Positions 1 to 12,390 of a stretch of 64,000 nucleotides of DNA are shown in pieces. The translations under genes and the position numbers were made by a program. Below the pieces are notes generated by a model. It was not told the DNA's origin, searched no databases, and was given only the letters and a program-made list of their open reading frames with translations. Location of the stretch: positions 6,981,994-7,045,993 of the forward strand of contig NC_037271.1 in assembly GCF_000002425.4 (NCBI RefSeq), written 5' to 3'. The stretch's first letter is position 1. Every line of letters begins with the position of its first letter. Origin of the DNA: Physcomitrium patens. Taxonomy: Eukaryota; Streptophyta; Bryopsida; Funariales; Funariaceae.

Positions 1-793
1 AACATTAAAGAAGTATAAAAAAGATGAAAGAAAAATAATAAGAAATCTTAAAAAAATATAAAAATAAACTTTTAAAGAAATAATAATAAAGTTAAAGAAA
101 TATTAGAAATAAAAACTTTTAAAGAAATAATAAAAAATCATAAAGAAATTCTAAAAATAAAAAACTTAAATAAATTCTATTTTAATCCTAATTAAAATCT
201 TAATCAAATCTTATAAAATTCTAGGTCAAATCCTAATTAAAATCCTAATTGAATCTCACACAAATCCTAGTTTGAATCTTAATGAAATCCTAATGAAACT
301 TAAATCCTAGAAAAATCATAAATCAAATTTTAAGTAATTCTAATGAAAATCAAAATTTCAAATAAATTCTTAACAAATCCTAGAACAGATTGAAACCTCA
401 ATAATTAATGATCAAATTTTTGATATCAACTCAAAATTTGCATACTTTTTAATATCTTAGATAGAAATAAGTATAAAAAAGATGAAATTGATTACACTTA
501 CCAATTGAAAAAAATGCAAGATAATCCAATCAAGTATTGGATGGCCTCTTACTCCAATTTGAATGCTAAACTTCTAGTGCCAATATCTCCTTCTTGAACT
601 ATTTAATTACTTTAAAATTCATTAATATATTAGAAATTAAGTCAAATATCTATATAAAAAAATTAACTTCAATCTAATTGATAAATTGCTGAAAATCTTA
701 GAAACACTCATTCACCATCAAATTCCAATTTCGAAGACCTCAATCCACAAAAACCCTCATATACATCAACATAATTATTTGATTGATTTCAAA

Positions 794-847
<54 letters not shown>

Positions 848-1029
848 TCACAACTAGTACACTAATACATTATTTAAATTTTATTCAAATAAATATCACA
901 TAATTTAAGAAATCCTCAAATTTGTAAACATATTTTTATTTCTCAAATCCTCATCCTACCAAAAATATTATTAACCTTGAAAATCCTTCAAAATCTTAAT
1001 ATTGATTTAAATATTATAAAATCAATGCT
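1..1029. other. AT-rich non-coding flank with short degenerate repeats
   Basis: No gene is visible. Positions 1-170 are A-rich with recurrent AAAGAAATAATAA-like units. Positions 180-390 contain many imperfect copies of a 10-12 base unit resembling AATCCTAATTAAAATC. A (TA)n tract lies near 800-845. No ORF with protein-like composition was seen on either strand. Confidence 0.7.
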
Positions 1030-1525
1030 TAAAAAGCTTTTATCTAGCCTATTCTAAAATTTTACTCTTTGAACTACTAAATTCTTGGGTACCAAAGACT
1101 CCTTTACTTTGCATAAAATATCCAAATTGTAAAAAATTTCTTTCAAAATATTATTTTTCCACAAAGGAATTTTTTTCTTAAAACTTTAGAAATTCAAATT
1201 TCTTGATCTAAGAATTCAAATTTTTTTTAAGATTTTAGATAATGTAGAATTTATTCTTAAGATTGATTAAAAAAATAATAAATCATAAATCTACTACAGA
1301 TTATTTGGCATCTTAGAAACCTTAATTGGTACTTTAAATCTTAATTTATAAGCACTTAATTACTATTTTTTGTATATCTCAAAATCCAAATTTAATATGC
1401 CACAAAATTTATGTATAAAGTTTAGTAACATAATAATATATATTCTTAAAAATGTGTTGCCAAAATCTTGTCAATTTGTTTAAGATATGGCTAAACATAC
1501 AATCACAAATAAATTGGATAACTTA
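1030..1525 (-). repeat. Dispersed repeat family X, left copy, outer part
   Basis: This block is the continuation of 7,906-8,657, separated from it by gypsy element E1. Its reverse complement aligns with 28,050-28,560 and its direct strand with about 16,820-17,270. Shared landmarks are the TTTGCATAAAATATCC region, the ACAAAGGAATTT region and the TTGACAAGATTTTGGC region (minus view). It has no coding capacity. The outer boundary near 1,030 is where similarity fades. Confidence 0.7.
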
Positions 1526-1530
1526 CTACC

Positions 1531-2092
1531 TCTCTAGGACAAGAACCGGATAAAAAAGTAATTCAGACAAGTCATCTTTCACTCAAAGAAAGGTAACAAA
1601 ATATAAATAAACAAATATGCATATTGAAAGAGAAACTGGAATGGCTATTGCCAAAAGACAAGAAAACTAGAGACCCTTGAAATTAGACTGGAAGCAAGAA
1701 AAGAGCTGACAAGAGTAAAGAAGGCTTCACTCTTGTCTCTATATATACTATCTAACTAGGAGCTACGTGGCGACGTTCTTTAGGACCTCCAATATGTATT
1801 GACTTTGTAGGATACATGCCTTGACTTACAAGACAAGTTTTTCTACGTGTGGACTACATAGTTAGCTTGGTCTTCAAGCTAATAACATGTGTGGCACATG
1901 GCCAACTTGTTGACCACGTTTTTAATTAAAAACTTCAATTAAAGATACCTATGAATTCAAAGCAGCATCTATGAAGCTTCTAAGAAGCTTTCATATTAAA
2001 TATTATAGAATTAACTTACTTTTATCTACTTTTACTTTATTTCTACCTATTTGTATATGTAATTATTGACTTACATGAGTATGTTTGTGACA
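1531..2092 (-). repeat. 3' LTR of E1
   Basis: It is 562 bp long and aligns along its length with 7,344-7,905. In minus orientation it begins TGTCACAAACATACTC and carries a TATATATAG box followed by a 13-bp hairpin at 1,708-1,737. Its end matches that of the E2 and E3 3' LTRs, which fixes the LTR boundary. The terminal dinucleotide has mutated. Confidence 0.9.
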
Positions 2093-2099
2093 TTACCTC

Positions 2100-2531
2100 C
2101 CCTTCTAGGGACGAGTTCTACAAGGAGCAATCATCATATGTTGAAGAAAACTATAATGGGACAAATTGTTCTCTTTGAAGATGATTAATAGGGCCTCTCA
2201 ACCATCGGTAGTGTCCCATACCAAGGCGGAAAGACCATCCAGTTATTTGATCATTTTTGAGGCCTTCATAACTTCTTTCGAATAGAACATTTGAAACACC
2301 ATTAGGAGTTAATTCTACCTCTAGCAAAATCACCAAACATCGGGAGTCCCTTTTCAAATCGTGATACCAAATGCGTTGTATCTCACCATCTATTCGAGAA
2401 AGAACATGTCGTTCTTGAAGATCTTTATCTTGATTATGTCGTCTTGAAGGTTGTGACAATCATAATGTCTTGTTCGGTAGGTCAGCAAATAAAGGCTCTT
2501 GAGTCAAATATGCTGGTTGTTGATTCTCCAT
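2100..2531 (-). pseudogene. E1 accessory ORF2 after the chromodomain, unknown function
   Basis: It begins with ATG at 2,531 (MENQQPA...), about 115 nt after the pol stop, and runs towards the polypurine tract. One TGA interrupts it early, at a codon that reads CAA (Gln) in E4. The protein is hydrophilic with no membrane segment or signal peptide. Conserved blocks shared with E2, E3 and E4 are LQERHVL, RIDGEIQRIWYHDL, RDSRCLVILLE, SYEGL and YRWLRGPINHL. I do not recognise the domain. The position suggests a separate cistron or a stop-separated C-terminal extension of pol. Confidence 0.6.
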
Positions 2532-2646
2532 CTCTTGAGTGTCACAACTACAAAGAAGCTACAAACAAGGATTGAAAGTAGAATGTTATCTTGTCTAGAT
2601 GTTGTTTCTTTTATAAAGAAGGTTTTCATCTTGATTTTCATGGATG

Positions 2647-5600
2647 TCATCGATGAAAAGCCTCCACCGCCTTTCCTCTATTTACAAGATTCTTAATTGG
2701 CTCCGATGTGCATTCATTAATATCATATCCGCGCCAATGGACAAGATATTCTAATTTATTTCGGCGTCTCCTTGAATCTAAGACTTCTTCTACTTCAAAC
2801 TCTTCATTATTGTCCACTTCTATAGGAGGAGGTAGAGCTTGTCGTCTTCTTGATATGGCCACTATCTTGTATTGTTCAAGAAGAGATACGTGGAATACTA
2901 GATGGATTTTCATTAACTTTGGCAAATATAAATGATATACAACTAGATTAATTTGTGCAAAAATAGAAAATGGTCCTAACCTTTGATAGTCCAACTTGTC
3001 ACAAGGACGAGTGGTCTTGATATTATGACAAAGTAGCCATACCTTATCACCCAAGAGGAATGGTGGTTGTTCCTTTCGATAGACATCTGCATTGACCTTT
3101 TGTTGTTCTTGAGCCTCTTTTAACTGCGCCTTCATCATTGCATATAGCTATGACAAATGAATCACCAAATCTTTCGTAGTAGGATTATCAACTTTTGAAA
3201 AGTCAAAAATATCAAGTCGTGGATGATAACCATAATTAACAAAGAAAGGTGTTTGTTTTGTAGAAGAATGTACCATCTTATTGTAAGCAAAATTTACCAA
3301 TAGTAAAAGAGTTTTTCAATCATCTTGATGGTAATTAATGATACATCTAAAATATTGCTCCAAATCTTGATTAACACACTCCGTTTATCCATCAGTTTGA
3401 GGATGGAATATCGAAGATAGTTTTATATCCACTTTTAGAAACTTGAAGAGAGTCCGCCAAAATCTTGATACAAATTGAGTTCCCTTATCTGATATAATAT
3501 CCTTGAGTAATCCGTGATAGTGATAGATATTGTCAAGAAAGAGCTTAGCTGTTTCTTCACCTGTGATAGATTTTGTACATAGTACAAAATGTGCCATCTT
3601 GGTAAAACGATCTACTATTACAAATATAGAGTCATAAGAACCTGAGATTGGAAGATCTGTGATGAAATCCATAGAAACAAAAGACCATGGTTGTTCTGGA
3701 ATGGGTAATGGCTGAAGAAGTCCAAAAGGTCGATGACGAGGAGTTTTTGATCTTGAGCAAATATCACATGATTTTACAAAATCTTTGACTGCCTTCCACA
3801 TTTGAGGCCACCAAAAATCCCTAGATATCAACTTCAAAGTCTTATTGTATCCAAAATGTCCTGCTGCTGGGAAGTCGTGACAAGCTTGAAGAATACATAA
3901 ACGTGCTTTTCCTTGTGGAACATATAAGCATCCTTTGAAATAGAATAGGTTGTTTTTGAACTCGAATTTAGAGGAATCATGAGATTTAGAAGAATTATTC
4001 TTGATATCATGAACAAGAGGGTCTGAAGACATACTTAATTGGACTTGCTTGAGAAAAGTTAAATCAATAGTCAATGTTGATTTTATTGCTCGAAGATGAA
4101 ATTGCTCTAGCATCAAGAGAACCATTCTTTGTTGCTCAAAAGCCACATCTTCTTCTTTTGGTGTAAGATCAGAACGTCTAGACAAGGTATCAAATAAACC
4201 TTGTTGTTCTCCTAGACGATAAGTGATGATGAACTTGAATCTTGATAAAGACATACTCCAACGAGCTTGACAATGATTTAATATATGTATTGACATGAAA
4301 TACTCGAGGTTCTTATGATCCATATATACGGTGACTGGATTGGCAGTGCCTTCTAGGTAATCACACCATTCTTGAAAAGAATCCACAATTGCAAGAAGTT
4401 CTTTGTCATGGATCTCATAATTGATTTCTACTGTTGAGAATTTTCTTGAATGAAAGGCTATTGGATGAAGTTTGTCATCTATTCCCATTTGTGACAAAAC
4501 CGCACCCAGAGCAAAGTCTGATGCATCTGTTTTCATAAAGAATGCTTTGGAAAAATCAACACGATACAAGATTGGTGCAGAAACAAACGATGTCTTCAAA
4601 GATTCAAAAACAACTTCCACTTCTTGATTCTTTTGGAGTTTATCTTTACAAGTCAAACATATAAGTGAAGCTGCAACTCGAGAGAAGTTTTTCATGAAGA
4701 TTCCTTAGTAGTTGACAAATCCCCAAAAACATTAAACATCTCTTACCATTTTTGGGATCTTCCAATCTATAATAATTTAAACTTTCTTAGGATCCATCAT
4801 AAGTCCATCATTTGAAATGATGTAACCTAAGAAATCGACTTGAGTAGTGTGGAATACATACTTTTCTATCTTGGCATAGAGTCCTGCATGTCTTAATTTT
4901 TGTAACACACAACAAACATGAAGTTCATATTCTTCTGGATTCTTAGAATAGATTAAGATATCGTCTAGATAACAAACCACAAATTCGTCCAAAAATTCTC
5001 AAAAAATATCATTCATTAGATGTTGAAAAGCTACTGGTGTATTTGTAAGTCTAAAAGGCATGACGTTTTATTCAAAATGTCCATACCTAGTTCAAAATGC
5101 AATCTTCCATTCATCTCGTTCTTTAATGCATACTAGACTGTATACTCTCCGAAGATCTATTTTTGTATAGATCTTAACTTGATTCAGTTGATCAAGAAGT
5201 CCAGATATTAAAGGTAGTGGATACCTGTTCTTGATTGTAATCTTGTTGAGTCCTCGATAATCAATACACATCTACAATGATCGATCTTTTTTCTTCACAA
5301 ATAGAATTAGAGCTCCTACCAAAGATTTAGAATGGCATATGAAATTCTTGGCTAGATTTTCTTCAATATACTCTTTAAGTTCAGTCAACTCATTTTGTGA
5401 TAAACTGTAGATTGGTTCGAATGGTGGTTGTGCTCCTTCTTGAAGATCAATTGAGCAATCATAGGAATGATTTTCCGGGAGTGTATCCGCATTTTTTTTT
5501 TCGAATACATCTTAAAATTCTTGATATTGGCTTGGAATGCCACTTGAAGTCTTTCCACCAGTAGAAACAGGTGTGGCATAAATAATATATGGTGATTCTT

Positions 5601-6140
5601 TCATAGCAGCATGCAAGAAAGCTTTTGCACCTATAAATACGAGTTTAATTGAATTGGACTTATGACTCTCTACTTGATTAACTACACTATTAGTTATACT
5701 TTTAGAGAAAGTAAGAATTCGGAAAATCCAATCTATTTGAGGGTTGTATTTTTCTAATCACGATAAACCTAAAATGACTAGATTAGAGGGAGATCTAATG
5801 ATATTAAATACTACAAAACTATTATGACCATTGATTATTATTTCTATAGGAAAGGTTTCGTGAGTAATATCTCCAAAAGACAATGAACGACCATCTATGA
5901 CTTCTACATGAACATGTTTAGTTTTCTTTATTAAAGATATGTTATGTCTTTTAGTAAATTCTTCATCTAAAAAATACGCCGAGGCTCTTAAATCTAATAA
6001 GGCAAAGGCTTTGTAATATTTAGGTCCTAAAATAATATTTAATGTAAAATAAGGAAAGGGCTCTGAGGAGAGAATATGACCTTTACTAGATATTGTGCAA
6101 GGTTCCAGCCGCACGGTCCCTATTGTAGCTGGACAAACTT
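2647..6140 (-). pseudogene. E1 pol: protease, RT, RNase H, integrase, chromodomain (broken)
   Basis: Read on the minus strand, the protease lies at 6,114-5,758, with the active-site motif decayed from DSGA to DLRA. RT follows, with YLDD at 4,971-4,960. RNase H and integrase occupy a 436-codon open stretch, 4,695-3,385, with DASDFALGAVLSQM, the HX9H/CX2C zinc finger (HDFPAAGHFGYNKT, CDICSRSK), and catalytic Asp residues in DFITDLP and SDKGTQF. The chromodomain is at about 2,830-2,650 (EVEEVLDSRRRRNKLEYLVHW). Several stops and frameshifts separate these parts. The chromodomain places it among chromoviruses. Confidence 0.9.
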
Positions 6141-7129
6141 GTTTTCTGACATATTATCTTCTTTCACAACCATACTCCTCATTTTGTGGTTGCATCATTT
6201 CTTTGAATAATGTTGAGTAGTGTGTTTTGGTTCTCCATAATATAAACATAATCCTTCTTGACGATGGCGAGTCTTTTCTTGCTCAGTAAGAGGTTTGAAA
6301 CGTACTGCATCAATTTTTATATCCGCTACTTTTGAATGTATGTGTTGAAGAGGTGTTGGTGTTGCCATTGAATTATAGTAATGTTGAGGTCCACTTGTAC
6401 AGTTCTCAGATCGAAATTCAAAAAGGCGATTGTCGCACTTCATAGCAAAGTCAATTGCTTGACTTAATGTTTGAGGATCAAGTAAGTTGAGCATTAATTT
6501 TTTTTTACCTCATAATTTAATGTGTAGAAGAATTGGCTAATAAATGTAGCATCATCCCTCTTGATATTAGTTACAAGTTGTCAAAATTATGAAGCATATA
6601 ACGTTACTGATCGATTGCTTTGTCGTAAAATATGGATCTTATTGGTTGCAACACGAATTACATCATGTTCTCTATACATGGATCAAAACTCCACCAAAAA
6701 AGCCTCTAGATTATCCAATATTGGATCTCATTGTTCAAGAAAAGATAAAAACTATGATAGTGCTGAACCTGAAAGAAGCGTACCAATGAATCTAACTTGC
6801 GATCTTAGAATTGGATAGCTTTGGAGTTGAAGTTCAATCACAAGTTACACTTGATTGATAAATCATCGAAACTTGGATCTGATGCCATCTAACTTCTCGG
6901 GTAGGAGAATTCTTAGTTCTCTAACACTTGAAGGGCGTTCTACCATAAGAAAAAGGACATGATTTGGTACAGATGTTGATGCAGCTCTAACTATTTCTAT
7001 ATCTTCACTTTCTACTAATCTTGTTGCTACTTGTGGTAGTAAATTGAGTTGATGCATCGCAAGCTTTAATTCCCTTAATTGCTCTTGCATTTGTGTCATT
7101 GCACTCTTCATTTCAACAAGTTCTACCAT
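6140..7129 (-). pseudogene. E1 gag (broken)
   Basis: The start corresponds to the ATG at 7,129 (MVELVEMKSAMTQ...). An N-terminal coiled-coil-like part is followed by the gag core and a zinc knuckle reading CLYYGEPKHTTQH near 6,240-6,200. The second knuckle Cys is Tyr, as in E2, E3 and E4. Downstream, the gag frame and the protease frame overlap and differ by -1. Stops interrupt the middle of the gene. Confidence 0.8.
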
Positions 7130-7343
7130 GATAATACTTAGAAAAAAGAGAAGATGTCTAATATTGCTCAAGACAAATAGAAGAGAGGACTTGAGAACAA
7201 AGAAAATACTAAGGACAATATCGGTTTAGAAGAGGGTAATCCACAACTTCTAATATGCTTATATCTTATCAAGAAAAAGGGGTAATCCACTCTTAATCAA
7301 GATTAGACAAAGCTCTGATATTGTAGGTGTACTCTTGTCAATC

Positions 7344-7905
7344 TGTGAAGGATAAGAACTCGATGAAAAATCAATTTAGACAAGTGAACTTTTACTCAAA
7401 GAAATGTAACAAAATATAAATAAACAAGTACGTATATTGAAAGAAAAACTGGAATGGCTATTGCCAAAAGACAAGAAAACTAGAGATCCTTGAAATTAGA
7501 CTAAAAGCAAGAAAAGAGTTGACAAGAGTGAAGTAGGCTTCACTCTTGTCTCTATATATACTATCTAACTAGGGGCTAATTGGCGATGTTCTATAGGACC
7601 TCCAATATGTGTTGACTTTGCAAGACACATGCCTTGACTTACAAGGCAAGTTCTTCTATGTGTAGGCCACATAGTTAGCTTGGTCTTCAAGCTAACAACA
7701 TGTGTGGTACATGGCCAACTTGTTGACCATGTTTTTAATCCAAAAAATCAATTAAAGACACTTATGAAGTCAAAGTAGTGTCAATGAAGCTTCTAGAAAG
7801 CTTCTATATCAAATACTATAGAATTAACTTACTTTTACCTACTTTTACTTTACTTCTACCTATTTGTATATGTAATTACTGGCTTACATGAGTATGTCCG
7901 TAACA
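7344..7905 (-). repeat. 5' LTR of E1
   Basis: It is 562 bp long. In minus orientation it runs from TGTTACGGACATACTC to CTTCACA. It has a TATATATAG promoter-like box and a perfect 13-bp stem (7,521-7,550) just after it. The leader follows: a spacer of about 24 nt (7,320-7,343), then a segment matching TATCAGAGC, the core of an initiator-tRNA-Met primer site. Confidence 0.9.
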
Positions 7906-8657
7906 CTGCCTTTAAATTACATGCATTGACTTCAACTTCTTATAACACTTGCATTCTAGCTTAGAATTTATTAAAAAATATATAAAGAATGTAGGCATAA
8001 TAGTCTTTTTTCTAATCCAAATCACCAATCCTTCATTACATTTTGTATGTGTGCATTATATCCAAAAGAGTGACAATAGATATAAAATCCAAATCTTAAC
8101 TTTAAGCACCTATATCTTTTTTATAAAAACTCCAAATTATCCAAAATTTATACCAAAACTATATCCAAAAACCTAAACACTTTTTCTTTTAATCTTTTAA
8201 GTTCAAATTGCCTCCAAAATATAATCCTAATTCCTAATAAGGCATCAAGCAGCCTCTTTAAAGCCCATTGGGTATGTCTTTTGGACAAAAGCAATGGAGA
8301 TTTTCATCATCTATCTCCATTCATCTATATGGATGCCCTAACTACTCTTTTTGCTATCAATATTCTTCTCTAATCTTTTTTTTAATCTTTAATAAGATTT
8401 ATATCATATATACCTTAAAAACCAAATAAAAGAAATAAAATAAGATTTCAAGAGTTACCAATGTCTTATAAAGGTGGCTCTAAATATATAAAACTATTAC
8501 CAATATAAAAGCAACTTCAATAATAGTCCTTTTAAACTAACTACTTCAAAGTAGTAATCTATTTATATATTGTAACCAAAAAAAATCTAATAACATGGCT
8601 TTCACTATATTGTATAGTAAATTATATATTAGCTATATATGTGCATTATTTTCACAT
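7906..8657 (-). repeat. Dispersed repeat family X, left copy, inner part
   Basis: Its reverse complement aligns with 15,453-15,842 plus 21,306-21,539, and its direct strand with about 17,390-17,570. Landmarks are a block around GCATTATATCCAAAAGAGTG, a block around AACCTAAACAC, and a block with inverted GGAGAT...ATCTCC units near 8,285-8,330. No ORF is supported. E1 sits between this part and 1,030-1,525. Confidence 0.75.
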
Positions 8658-8684
8658 AGTAGCCCAACCACAACACAACAACAT

Positions 8685-8874
8685 ATAATATGTGGTTAAC
8701 TTATTGACTAAGTTTTTAACCTACCAATCAATTACAAAAACATGTAGGGACAAATCAACATTTATGAGGTTTCTAAGAGGCTTTTCTAGAAGATATTATA
8801 AAATTAATCTAATTTTATTTACTTCTACTTAATCATATAGATAAATATTAGAGTAAATATGTATGTTTGTGACA
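8685..8874 (-). repeat. Fragment of a gypsy E-family LTR
   Basis: In minus orientation this matches the first ~190 bp of the E1-E4 LTRs, starting at TGTCACAAACATACATA and including the AAGC...GCTT palindrome region and the TTGGTAGGTTAAAAACTTAG-like region. The rest of the LTR and any internal sequence are absent. It is the fifth trace of this family in the window and lies just beyond the family X end. Confidence 0.7.
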
Positions 8875-11700
8875 CTTTGTTATACATATCATACCAAAAA
8901 AACTTATGTGACAACTTGTTGATACATGTCGATTTACCATTATTGATTGCGCAACATGAAATGTATCATTTACTCTCCAAAATATCAAAGCTTTTTGTAT
9001 AGTTGTTGTATCAACAATTCTTTTTGATTTAGATTAGAAATTATGTGCCTAGCTTCACCTAATCACATTTAAAATAGGAGGTTTTTTTTAATAGAACTTT
9101 GTTATCTAATGTGTAATATGTTCTTGCTCCATGGAAAAAAAAATTGATAGAAATGCCTTTTGTTAAAGCTTGTATATGATTGAAAGGTCGTTCTATAATT
9201 CTTCACAACTAAAATCTTATTAGATTTTTTATTTATTTCTTAATTAGGTAATTTGCATGCAAAACTTGACAATAATATGGAATATATTGTTGCATGCCTA
9301 CCAAAAATTACCTCTTTGTCACAAACTCTGTATTATCTAGTTCCAATTAAATCTTCTTTTGACAAATTTAGATCATAAAAATCCTATTAGCATCCAAATT
9401 AATAATTTTTGTTTAATTTACAATTTCAAAGTCATAATTTTATAGCAATATTAATTATTTGGTAGACTTACCATTTAGCTTGTTTAATTCCATTAGTCAC
9501 TTCAAAGGTTAATAGTAGATCACTAATATAAATTATTGCTTATATAAATAAGATTAAAAATATGCAATAGCCCAAATTTTATATTTATATGAAAACTTTT
9601 GAATAAATAAATATAAATCAAAGTAAAACATTCACAATTGCAATGAGGAAATTTCCTGTTTTTTAATTTGAAAATAATGCTGTTTTTAGATTCACTAGAT
9701 TTATGAAAGAATGTATAAGATATCAAAGATTATTTCTCAGATAAGAAAAATTCAAAGCAAAGAGTAGAGTACTAACAACATGCTAAAAGGCAACTGGTAC
9801 CATTGATAATAATTTGGACAAGAGGACTTTTTTTACATCATTTTTTTAAACCAATTGTAGAAGCATAGAAAATACTTAGGATCATGGACATGTTCAAACT
9901 GACAATGCTTTTAAGATTATGAACATGTTCAAATTGACATTTTTATTCAAGACAGTTATATGGAAGAAGTAAAAATAATAATGTAAGATGACATCAACAA
10001 AATCAGAGAACTGTTCTTGTAAAAGTAAACATATTATAATAGTTTTGTTCATAGACTTGGTAGATGCTTTTATAAGCTCGAAAAATGCAATTGAGATCTG
10101 TTCTGTGAATGGTTTTATTACAAATTATAATATTTTAAGGTTGTTGTACAGAAAATAAAACATAATAATAATAATAATAATAACTCTTGAAGAAACAATA
10201 TAGACTGACTGACACATTAAGCAGGTGAAAAAAACACGCACACACACACACACACACACACATCTATTATTATAAAAATATCTGATAATGGTAATAAATT
10301 TGATTACATTAAAAAATTTACAAAGAGACATGAGGCTAAGAGACATGAAATACAAAACTAAAATAATATAAATGATGAGTGCAAAAAAACGGGTATGCAT
10401 TTATAGCCAGTAAAGGAAGTAGTATATATCATGTGCAAGTGGATTATCAATTTCAAAACTGAATAAAAGATCTGATTTTTCACAAAAATGCATTTCATAT
10501 AATCAAAACTATTCTCTGCACAATTGCGTTCACAGAAAGAAAATGGCACGGTTGAGGCCATCAGCATGAACTTTTTTAATAAATTAATATTAATTTATGT
10601 ATCTAAAAATCTAATTTGAAATATATTAATAATAAAATTATATATTAACTATAAATAGTTATATAATTTTATTATTTATATATGACCTACATACTCTGAA
10701 TTAAAATTAATAAGAAATTCTTTTACTACAAATTTGCAATAATAAATTTAAAATTATTCTATCTTATTAAATATATTTATAGTTTTAATCTATACTTAAA
10801 GTTTTAAATTTACATTATAAAATGGATTTTTTTGAAGTCCATCAATATTATATGTTTATATTTATATATATATATATGAAATCCAATGCCAAAAATTTAT
10901 GAAACTTAGATTTATAAAGTGTATTCATACTACAACTTTTTATAGCTTTTAGAAGGTCATGTTTATATTTTAAGAAGTTGTGTTATCTTAAACATATATT
11001 TAAATAAATGTATATTTTATATTTGTAACTATTTAATTATAATTTTAATTACATCCAAAATTTTATTTATGTAATATTATCATAAAAAAAAATTAACATT
11101 ACATAATAAAATATAGTTAAGTCTTTTTTTTAAATTACTCCATTGTGGCAATGACAAATATTGAATTGCATATTAAATTACATATTTGATGGTTTTAGAA
11201 TAAATTTTGTAAATAAATGTTCTAAAATTTATAAATAGTAAAATTCAGGAGCACAAAATAATTATTACATTTTTTTTAAGAAAATCAAACTGTATATACA
11301 TGTGTAAAAAAAGTTTACAAAAATATTAAAAGATGCATCCGAATAAAAGAATTTTAAATTTTGAAAAATATATATTGGAATACAATTGTAGACACATCTT
11401 TGATTTTTTTTATTATTACAGTACTACATGTGGTACAAATTTACGATTACAATAAATACACATATGTATAAGATACAAGATATAAGTTTAATTTGTGCAA
11501 TTAGAAGAAAACAGTACCTATTCAAACTTAAAGAGGACATTGAATGCAAGTATATTCATACAAGAAGATTTTGAATACAAATTTGAAAGATAGTACTCAC
11601 AATCAAATATTCAAAATAAAATCTATGTATTTTTTATGAATAAAGATTAGTTTGTAGAACAACAAAAGATAACTTACAATTGCATGTTTCAATATACAAG
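8875..11700. other. AT-rich intergenic DNA with microsatellites
   Basis: No credible gene was found. Simple repeats are (AAT)n at 10,160-10,182 and (CA)n at about 10,236-10,262. ORFs here are short and dominated by Phe, Ile and Tyr codons, as expected by chance in AT-rich DNA. Confidence 0.7.
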
Positions 11701-12060
11701 CAGAGTACAACACCACAAATCAACAAGTTGAGGTCATTTGACTCAGGCTAGAATTGTGCAAATGGATTCATAGCTCATCATTGGATGCAACATTATCTCC
11801 CAACCCCCAATTATTTGCAAGTAATAACATTTTCAATTCTGGCATCAGAGGAATTGTTCAACTATTCTGGTTCACTTTGTTGCGGTCAATATGCTCATAC
11901 TCTCTTTCTAGTTAGCAGCACACACAAAGGTGCCGCATGATTCAGAAGCTTGAGAGTATAACCTGCAATTCATTAGTGATTACTTTGTCAAGTTTGCATC
12001 TCAATATTAGTTACGAACATGTTGATGATATTTTGCAGGGGAAATGATACAGTCTGCCAT

Positions 12061-12390
12061 TTATAAACTCCATATTTGTATCAACCTCTTCATGAAATTC
12101 GAGATCATAGGCCTAAGCAGATAGTTTTCACATGATTGTGAGCATTCATCGTGTTGCACACCACAGTAAGTACCATAGGCTCTGCTTCTGTGTTGTGTGG
12201 CACCATTCTTCGCATCAGTGCAGTGATTGTGTGTGCACCGGATGTAGTCACCAACCTCGATTCCGGCAGAATCACAAAGCTTGCTCCAAGCACAGGCTCT
12301 ATGCGGTACCATAGCGGTCGGAGGGTGTTTCGTGCATTCTTTCGTGCTTTAGTTTATCACTTCAAATCTTCAGTTCCAAAACGTAAGTAG
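12061..12390. other. GC-richer segment open in several frames, unresolved
   Basis: This 330-bp stretch is clearly less AT-rich than its surroundings and is open in two minus-strand frames and two plus-strand frames. The minus frame 12,312-12,061 is Cys-rich (spaced Cys within SKLCDSAGIEVGDYIRC and beyond). I do not recognise any of the products. It could be an exon, a 3' untranslated part of the downstream end of the MEA1-like gene, or a gene relic. No strand can be chosen with confidence. Confidence 0.3.

Larger units (their letters stand above)
1531..7905 (-). mobile_element. Ty3/gypsy chromovirus E1, two LTRs, decayed coding region
   Basis: This is a full-length LTR retrotransposon on the minus strand with 562-bp LTRs at 7,344-7,905 (5') and 1,531-2,092 (3'). 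Flanks CTACC (1,526-1,530) and CTGCC (7,906-7,910) look like a 5-bp target duplication with one later change. Order on the minus strand is gag, protease, reverse transcriptase, RNase H, integrase, chromodomain, an extra ORF, then a purine tract (AGAAGGGGAGG) next to the 3' LTR. Stops and frameshifts break every module, so it is non-autonomous now. It inserted into the left family X copy. Closest relatives in the window are E2 (21,540-27,931) and E3 (49,113-55,374). Confidence 0.93.

Noticed and set aside
7320-7343. Extending the 5' LTRs to CCTACA directly before the primer-like site
   Set aside because: None of the three 3' LTRs contains this segment, and the perfect ATAGG duplication of E3 puts the end at CTTGACA.
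10125-10400. Minus-strand ORF of 91 codons
   Set aside because: It is built on the (CA)n and (AAT)n microsatellites and has no protein-like composition.
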